This document shows positions 5,951-9,830 of a DNA stretch of 9,830 nucleotides, in pieces. A program made the position numbers and the translations under genes. Below the pieces are notes generated by a model that worked only from the letters and a program-made list of their open reading frames with translations, was not told the DNA's origin and made no database searches. Origin of the DNA: Desulfobacteraceae bacterium (GTDB lineage Bacteria > Desulfobacterota > DSM-4660 > Desulfatiglandales > B25-G16); NCBI GenBank assembly GCA_030615565.1, contig JAUWZC010000076.1:1-9830 (forward strand). The letters run 5' to 3'. Position 1 is the stretch's first letter, and the number at the start of each line of letters is the position of its first letter.

Positions 5951-6028
5951 AATTGAATATTGATAATTGTCGATTGAATATTGATATTAAAAATTGACAA
6001 TTGTCAATAATCAATAGTCATTAGATTG
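5951..6028. repeat. Long degenerate 7-bp tandem repeat in the plsX-fabG spacer
   Basis: Eleven consecutive heptamers run from 5951 to 6027. Most read like NATTGAN (TATTGAT occurs twice, 21 bases apart) and later like ATTGTCA. Units ATTGACA and ATTGTCA abut to make the 16-bp palindrome at 5993-6008. This palindrome contains a perfect TTGACA, but no matching -10 box follows at a usable distance. The whole 5860-6141 spacer (282 bases) has no gene; it occupies the position where fabH and fabD often lie. Confidence 0.6.
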
Positions 6029-6032
6029 AACC

Positions 6033-6064
6033 CATTACTCCACTACTCCATTACTCCAATACTA
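6033..6064. repeat. Degenerate 8-bp tandem repeat in the plsX-fabG spacer
   Basis: Units CATTACTC, CACTACTC and CATTACTC again are followed by a decayed fourth. The end of the tract is an inverted match (9 bases) to agtattgga at about 5934-5942, so the heptamer tract is bracketed by inverted sequences. Confidence 0.55.
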
Positions 6065-6141
6065 ACTCTGGGGCGGAGGTCTAGTGAGGACCGAAGCAGA
6101 GCTAAGTTCATTTATGCCGCGTAAATAAAAAAGGAAGAGAA

Positions 6142-6888
6142 GTGTCTGAATCAAAAAGGACAGTAGTTATAACTGGGGGTTCTAAGGGGATTGGCCGGGC
6201 AATTTGCCTTAGATTTGCTCGAGAGGGTGCAAGAATTATATTTATGCACTATGACCCTGATGACCTTGCAGCAAATGAGACATTAGGACTTCTTGATAAA
6301 GTGAATGTAGAGACAAAGGCAGAGAAACTAGATGTCTCTTCCTTTAGTGCTGTTGAGGAATTTTTTAAGCAAGTAGTTAAAGATTTTCAAAGGGTGGATG
6401 TATTGGTTAATAATGCCGGGATAACAAGGGACGCATTTCTGATGAGAATGTCTGAAGATCAATGGGATCAGACACTTCAGGTTAATCTGAAAAGCGTTTT
6501 TAATTGTACTAAGGCAGTAATGAGGTCAATGATAAAGGAGCGAAGTGGCAGAATTATAAGTATTTCATCTGTTGTTGGACAGATTGGAAACATTGGCCAG
6601 TCTAACTATGCGGCTTCTAAGGCGGGTATAATGGGTTTCACTAAGACTGTTGCAAGGGAGTTGGCAGGCAGAGGTATTACTGTTAATGTAGTAGTACCAG
6701 GTTTTATTAATACAGAGATGACACAAAGGCTTCCTGTTAAGGCAAAGGAAGCTTTTTTAGCCCAGATTCCTATGGGTAGGATTGGAGAGCCTGATGAGAT
6801 AGCCGAAACGGTTTATTGGTTGGCTTCTGAAGGTGCATCATATATTACAGGACAGGTTATTCATGTAAATGGTGGTCTTTATATGTAA
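6142..6888 (+). CDS. fabG: 3-oxoacyl-[ACP] reductase FabG
   Basis: A 248-residue short-chain dehydrogenase that reduces 3-oxoacyl-ACP to 3-hydroxyacyl-ACP with NADPH in type II fatty-acid elongation. It has the cofactor-binding TGGSKGIG (11-18), NNAG (90-93), Asn115, and the catalytic Ser143, Tyr156 and Lys160 (SNYAASK), spaced as in E. coli FabG. The loop PGFINTEMT and the C-terminal GQVIHVNGGLYM are also typical. Translation starts at GTG (6142) with AAGGA six to seven bases upstream; no ATG competes near the N-terminus. Followed by acpP after 36 bases, it forms the fabG-acpP-fabF group. Position next to acpP makes FabG more likely than another reductase of this large family. Confidence 0.95.
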   Translation: MSESKRTVVITGGSKGIGRAICLRFAREGARIIFMHYDPDDLAANETLGLLDKVNVETKAEKLDVSSFSAVEEFFKQVVKDFQRVDVLVNNAGITRDAFLMRMSEDQWDQTLQVNLKSVFNCTKAVMRSMIKERSGRIISISSVVGQIGNIGQSNYAASKAGIMGFTKTVARELAGRGITVNVVVPGFINTEMTQRLPVKAKEAFLAQIPMGRIGEPDEIAETVYWLASEGASYITGQVIHVNGGLYM

Positions 6889-6924
6889 GGATATTTAACC
6901 AACAATTTATGGAGGTGAATACGT

Positions 6925-7158
6925 ATGTCGGTTCATGAAAAGATAAAAAAGATTATCTGTGAGCAGTTGGAGGTTAATGAGGAAGATGTGGTACCAGAGG
7001 CATCATTTGTGGATGATCTTGGTGCAGACTCCCTTGATCAGGTAGAATTGATTATGGCCATGGAAGAGGAATTTGATATCTCTATTTCTGACGAGGAGGC
7101 TGAAAAGATCACTACTGTTCGGGATGCTATCGAATATATTGAAAAGAATACAGGGTAA
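6925..7158 (+). CDS. acpP: Acyl carrier protein
   Basis: A 77-residue acidic acyl carrier protein of normal length. The DSL motif (Asp35-Ser36-Leu37 in DDLGADSLDQVELIM) gives Ser36 as the site for the 4'-phosphopantetheine arm. Growing acyl chains on this arm are handled by FabG and FabF, encoded on either side, and by PlsX upstream. A strong ribosome site, GGAGGTGA (6911-6918), lies six bases before the ATG, as expected for one of the most abundant cell proteins. Confidence 0.97.
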   Translation: MSVHEKIKKIICEQLEVNEEDVVPEASFVDDLGADSLDQVELIMAMEEEFDISISDEEAEKITTVRDAIEYIEKNTG

Positions 7159-7191
7159 AATACCATTTAAATAGTTTAGGAGAATACTAAG

Positions 7192-8433
7192 ATGGCAAGG
7201 AGAGTTGTCGTTACAGGGTTAGGAATGGTTACGCCACTTGGTATTGGTGTGGAAGAAAATTGGGAGGCTATCTCAAAGGGTAAATCTGGTGTAGGACATA
7301 TTACTAAATTTGATACATCTTCATTTGCTTCCAAGATTGCTGGTGAGGTTAAAGATTTTAGGTCAGAGGACTTTCTTTCCCCAAAGGATGCTAGACATCT
7401 CGATATCTTCATTCACTATGCCATAGCCTCAGCTCGAATGGCCATCGAAGATTCAAAGCTCAAGATAACGCCAGAAAATAGTTATAGGATAGGGTGTGTG
7501 ACTGGTTCTGGCATTGGTGGATTGAGCACCATCGAGTTTTATCATAGTGTTCTTTTAGAAAAAGGGCCAAGAAGGATAAGCCCCTTTTTTATTCCAGGCA
7601 TAATTGCCAATATGGCAACAGGCCAGATTGCTATCGAGCTTGGGGCCAGGGGTCCAAATACCGCAATAGTAACAGCATGTGCAGCTAGCTCACATGCCAT
7701 TGGTGAGTCATTCAAGATGATTCAGCGGGGAGCAGCTGATGCGATGATAACTGGCGGGACAGAAGCCTGTATAACCCCATTGGCCTTAGGGGGTTTTACC
7801 TCAATGAAGTCCCTTTCAACAAGAAATGAAGAACCAGAGAAGGCATCAAGGCCCTTTGATAACCAAAGGGATGGCTTTATAATCTCAGAGGGTGGAGGTA
7901 TGATAATTTTAGAAGAATTAAATCATGCACTTGATAGGGCTGCAGATATCTATGCGGAAATAATTGGTTATGGAATGTCTTCTGATGCCTATCATTTCAC
8001 TGCTCCCGACCCTGAAGGAATAGGGGCAAGCCTCTGCATTGAGGTCGCACTGAAGGATGCAGGACTACATCCTGCCGATATTGATTATATAAATGCACAT
8101 GGAACGAGTACAAAATTGAATGATATCTCTGAGACAAAGGCTATAAAATCCGTTTTCGGTGATTATGCATTCAAGGTTCCTGTAAGCTCTACTAAATCAA
8201 TGACAGGACATCTTTTAGGCGGTGCAGGAGTGGTAGAGGTAATATATTCCATTTTAGCTATAAGGAATAGCCTTATCCCCCCAACTATCAATTATGAGTT
8301 TCCAGATCCTGAATGCGATCTTGACTATGTCCCGAACAAGGCCAGAAAGGATATGGTGAGAATCGTCCTATCTAATTCTTTTGGTTTTGGTGGCACTAAT
8401 AGCTCACTAATCTTCAAAGAATATACACCCTAA
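7192..8433 (+). CDS. fabF: 3-oxoacyl-[ACP] synthase II FabF
   Basis: A 413-residue condensing enzyme, the normal length, that elongates acyl-ACP with malonyl-ACP. The Cys-His-His triad is present: Cys163 (TACAASSHAIG), His303 (NAHGTST) and His340 (KSMTGHLLGGAG). The C-terminal SNSFGFGGTNSSLIF is also conserved. With both histidines it is of the FabB/FabF type rather than the FabH type, so it does not replace FabH. Its place after acpP favours FabF over FabB. The ATG has a TAGGAG site nine bases upstream, and the 33-base gap after acpP indicates one transcript. No clear U-tract terminator follows; a hairpin-rich spacer begins instead. Confidence 0.96.
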   Translation: MARRVVVTGLGMVTPLGIGVEENWEAISKGKSGVGHITKFDTSSFASKIAGEVKDFRSEDFLSPKDARHLDIFIHYAIASARMAIEDSKLKITPENSYRIGCVTGSGIGGLSTIEFYHSVLLEKGPRRISPFFIPGIIANMATGQIAIELGARGPNTAIVTACAASSHAIGESFKMIQRGAADAMITGGTEACITPLALGGFTSMKSLSTRNEEPEKASRPFDNQRDGFIISEGGGMIILEELNHALDRAADIYAEIIGYGMSSDAYHFTAPDPEGIGASLCIEVALKDAGLHPADIDYINAHGTSTKLNDISETKAIKSVFGDYAFKVPVSSTKSMTGHLLGGAGVVEVIYSILAIRNSLIPPTINYEFPDPECDLDYVPNKARKDMVRIVLSNSFGFGGTNSSLIFKEYTP

Positions 8434-8495
8434 CCTGGTCAGGCTGGAACCAAACAGAGTTGAAAAGTCAGATTACAGGTAGCATATTCAACATT

Positions 8496-8509
8496 GAAAT
8501 CCGAAATCC
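8496..8509. repeat. Perfect two-unit 7-bp tandem repeat
   Basis: GAAATCC occurs twice back to back. It is short alone, but has the same period as, and similar bases to, the tract at 3801-3835. Confidence 0.4.
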
Positions 8510-8522
8510 CTGGCCCAGACCC

Positions 8523-8544
8523 GCCTGCCGGATGTCGGGCAGGC
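8523..8544. repeat. GC-rich hairpin downstream of fabF
   Basis: gcctgcc (8523-8529) pairs with ggcaggc (8538-8544) around an 8-base loop. It is followed by cctggttt, with only a three-base T-run, so it is at best a weak terminator for the fabG-acpP-fabF unit. Confidence 0.45.
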
Positions 8545-8620
8545 CTGGTTTACAAGGATTGAGTTATATAGCTATCAATTCCGAAGTAATGCACCGACAG
8601 GATAATGTTCCTGGCTATTC

Positions 8621-8662
8621 GCGCCTCCCGATCCCGTCCTGGTCTCGGGACGGGGAGGGCGG
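8621..8662. repeat. GC-rich imperfect hairpin
   Basis: An inner stem cccgtcc (8633-8639) pairs with ggacggg (8648-8654), and an outer, bulged stem pairs 8621-8627 with 8655-8661. It directly abuts repeat copy B. No U-tract follows. It stands out as a G+C island in AT-rich spacer. Confidence 0.5.
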
Positions 8663-8666
8663 GCCT

Positions 8667-8770
8667 AAGCACGAAATACGAAATGGTTCGACTGGCCCTT
8701 CGGCCATGAGCTCTGGGCCGAACGGCTCACCATCCTGAGCGAAGTCGAAGGACAATGTCAAAAATAAAAA
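8667..8770. repeat. 104-bp dispersed repeat, copy B (inverted relative to copy A)
   Basis: This is the inverted partner of 3906-4009, with 101 of 104 bases identical. Inner stem ttcggcc (8699-8705) pairs with ggccgaa (8716-8722) around the same 10-base loop. The outer stem ttcgact (8687-8693) pairs with agtcgaa (8743-8749). The left edge overlaps CGAAATA/CGAAATG heptamers (8672-8685). An open frame running through it (8460-8738) shares its last 20 or so residues with a frame through copy A only because both read the same repeat, so neither is a gene. Confidence 0.85.
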
Positions 8771-9142
8771 ATCCAAAACATCATGATTTGGTATGCATTT
8801 GGATTGATTCGATATTGTGTAACAGTCAATAATGTTTTAAACATTTGATATTAGAATTTCGGATTTGGTCTGAAAATAGAATTAATTTTCATCCTTTGTG
8901 GTGCCCAGAATAGGCATGAGTGTTTGTTTAGAATTTCGACCTGCCCGCAATGCCTTTGAGTTAATGTATAAAAATAACTGAAAGCAAAATTATACTGGCG
9001 ATTGTCACTTTAATGCCAATTCTAATGCATGGCAGGCGGGTATTCGAATTTCGAGTTTATTTTCTGTTAGAAAAACACGAACTTATTATTAAGGTAATTT
9101 GCTGTATTGTAATTAATGGCGAATTATTACTGCTAAGCGAAT
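8771..9142. other. AT-rich non-coding spacer upstream of rpiB
   Basis: No gene is visible. A short run of 7-bp units lies at 9041-9061 (TATTCGA, then ATTTCGA and a decayed third), and a similar but weaker run at about 8841-8868. The motifs cctgcc near 8940 and ggcagg near 9031 are inverted relative to each other, about 90 bases apart. The rpiB promoter presumably lies in the last 100 bases, but no convincing -35/-10 pair was found. Confidence 0.4.
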
Positions 9143-9574
9143 ATGGATATAATTATTGGATCTGATCACGCCGGATTTGATTTAAAAGAGGAAATAAGAA
9201 AATTTTTATCCGAAAAAGGTTACTATAGTGTCAAAGATATAGGGACATTCAGTCATGTCCCAGTTGACTACCCGATTATCGCCAGGGAGGTAGCCAAGAA
9301 CATTACTGAAAAGAAGTTTACCAGGGGGATATTACTATGTGGTTCAGGGATTGGTATGTCTATTACTGCTAACCGGTTTCGAAATGTCCGGGCTGCCCTT
9401 TGTCACAATCTTTATACAGTCGAGCTTAGCAGGAAGCATAATGATGCCAATATACTTGTCCTTGGAGGTAGAGTCCTCGGTTCTTCTCTGGCCTTAGAGA
9501 TGGTAGATCTTTTTTTACATACTGATTTTGAGGGAGGCCGACATCAAAGGCGGTTGGAGGAGATCGATACTTGA
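9143..9574 (+). CDS. rpiB: Ribose-5-phosphate isomerase B
   Basis: A 143-residue RpiB/LacAB family enzyme that interconverts ribose 5-phosphate and ribulose 5-phosphate in the pentose phosphate pathway. Conserved sites: SDHAGFDLK (7-15), Cys66 as catalytic base in CGSGIGMSI (66-74), HNDANILVLGGR (99-110), and the phosphate-binding GGRHQRR (131-137). The cysteine and this length favour RpiB over the LacA/LacB isomerases. The ATG at 9143 encodes the expected MDIIIGSDHAG start, although the ribosome site is weak (AAGCGA). rpiB followed by glyA is a common order in Deltaproteobacteria. Confidence 0.95.
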   Translation: MDIIIGSDHAGFDLKEEIRKFLSEKGYYSVKDIGTFSHVPVDYPIIAREVAKNITEKKFTRGILLCGSGIGMSITANRFRNVRAALCHNLYTVELSRKHNDANILVLGGRVLGSSLALEMVDLFLHTDFEGGRHQRRLEEIDT

Positions 9575-9593
9575 AACTCGAAACCTGAAACTT
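9573..9593. repeat. Three-unit 7-bp tandem repeat beginning at the rpiB stop codon
   Basis: GAAACTC, GAAACCT and GAAACTT lie end to end, the first overlapping the last two bases of the rpiB stop codon (9572-9574). The repeat therefore starts almost exactly where coding constraint ends. Confidence 0.55.
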
Positions 9594-9643
9594 GTTACTC
9601 CTTATTTTGGCACTTCGGCTTTCTATTTTAATTTATTGCATTT

Positions 9644-9678
9644 ATCCAGTATCCAGTAACCAGTATCGAGTATAAGGT
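9644..9678. repeat. 7-bp tandem repeat running into the glyA ribosome site
   Basis: ATCCAGT occurs twice, then AACCAGT and ATCGAGT, then a fifth unit (ATAAGGT) that contains the AAGGT ribosome site of glyA. The phase is kept for all five units, so the ribosome site may itself be an adapted repeat unit or the last base-matched anchor of the tract. Confidence 0.65.
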
Positions 9679-9683
9679 ACTAA

Positions 9684-9830
9684 ATGAGCCTGAATAAGAT
9701 TGATTCTCAGATTGCTAAGGCAATTGAGGCAGAAACAGAGAGACAAAGGGATAATCTTGTGATGATTGCCTCGGAGAATTACACGAGCCAGGTTGTGATG
9801 GATATTCAGGGAAGCATATTGACAAATAAG
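9684..9830 (+). CDS. glyA: Serine hydroxymethyltransferase, N-terminal 49 residues (runs off right edge)
   Basis: The frame starts at ATG 9684 and is open to the window end. It has the GlyA N-terminal signature: a helical leader, then LVMIASENYTS (26-36) and QGSILTNK (42-49), which precede the substrate and pyridoxal-phosphate sites in the full enzyme (normally about 415-430 residues). The enzyme converts serine and tetrahydrofolate to glycine and methylene-tetrahydrofolate. An AAGGT site lies about six bases upstream. There is no sign of damage in the visible part. Confidence 0.95.
   Translation, partial: MSLNKIDSQIAKAIEAETERQRDNLVMIASENYTSQVVMDIQGSILTNK

Noticed and set aside
5994..6022. 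Promoter for fabG from a perfect TTGACA
   Set aside because: The hexamer belongs to a 16-bp palindrome in the heptamer tract, and at 16-18 bases there is no TATAAT-like hexamer.
5951..6064. Possible CRISPR-like array
   Set aside because: Units are 7-8 bp and directly tandem, with no spacers of constant length and no cas genes nearby.

Overview
This is an AT-rich bacterial chromosomal window. It holds a divergent pair of housekeeping gene blocks whose spacers are packed with repeats. The plus-strand order yceD-rpmF-plsX-fabG-acpP-fabF-rpiB-glyA is the ribosome/lipid-synthesis/one-carbon neighbourhood known from Deltaproteobacteria (Desulfobacterota). The AmmeMemoRadiSam protein B gene and the repeat-rich spacers also suit an environmental, perhaps anaerobic, member of that broad group. 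This placement is inferred from gene order and protein appearance only; no search was run.

Minus-strand block (1-3653), in order of transcription: a zinc-ribbon Nudix hydrolase (3063-3653), a CinA-family protein whose C-terminal half looks degenerate (1710-2924), the MEMO-like protein AmrB (273-1085), and the first 17 codons of an unidentified gene leaving the left edge (1-51). A long imperfect palindrome (1197-1464) and a 12-bp-stem hairpin (1547-1613) fill the cinA-amrB gap. The leftmost gene has a structured leader.

Divergent region (3654-4091): candidate promoters in both directions, a perfect hairpin, short tandem repeats of 7 bp, and one copy of a 104-bp hairpin-forming repeat. The second copy lies inverted at 8667-8770, so the two bracket the fatty-acid block.

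Plus-strand block (4092-9830): yceD and rpmF (23S rRNA/50S biogenesis) run into plsX (phospholipid precursor synthesis), which appears to start at CTG. fabG, acpP and fabF follow (type II fatty-acid elongation). The fabH and fabD genes often found between plsX and fabG are absent and a 282-bp repeat-filled spacer is there instead. After a 709-bp spacer come rpiB (pentose phosphate isomerase) and the start of glyA (serine hydroxymethyltransferase).

The coding content is ordinary. The unusual signal is between the genes. At least eight spacer stretches are written in degenerate tandem repeats with a 7-bp (once 8-bp) period although their unit sequences differ. A hairpin repeat with a GAGCTC loop core occurs three times, one copy with a compensatory base-pair change. 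No CRISPR array, transposase gene, tRNA or rRNA was seen.
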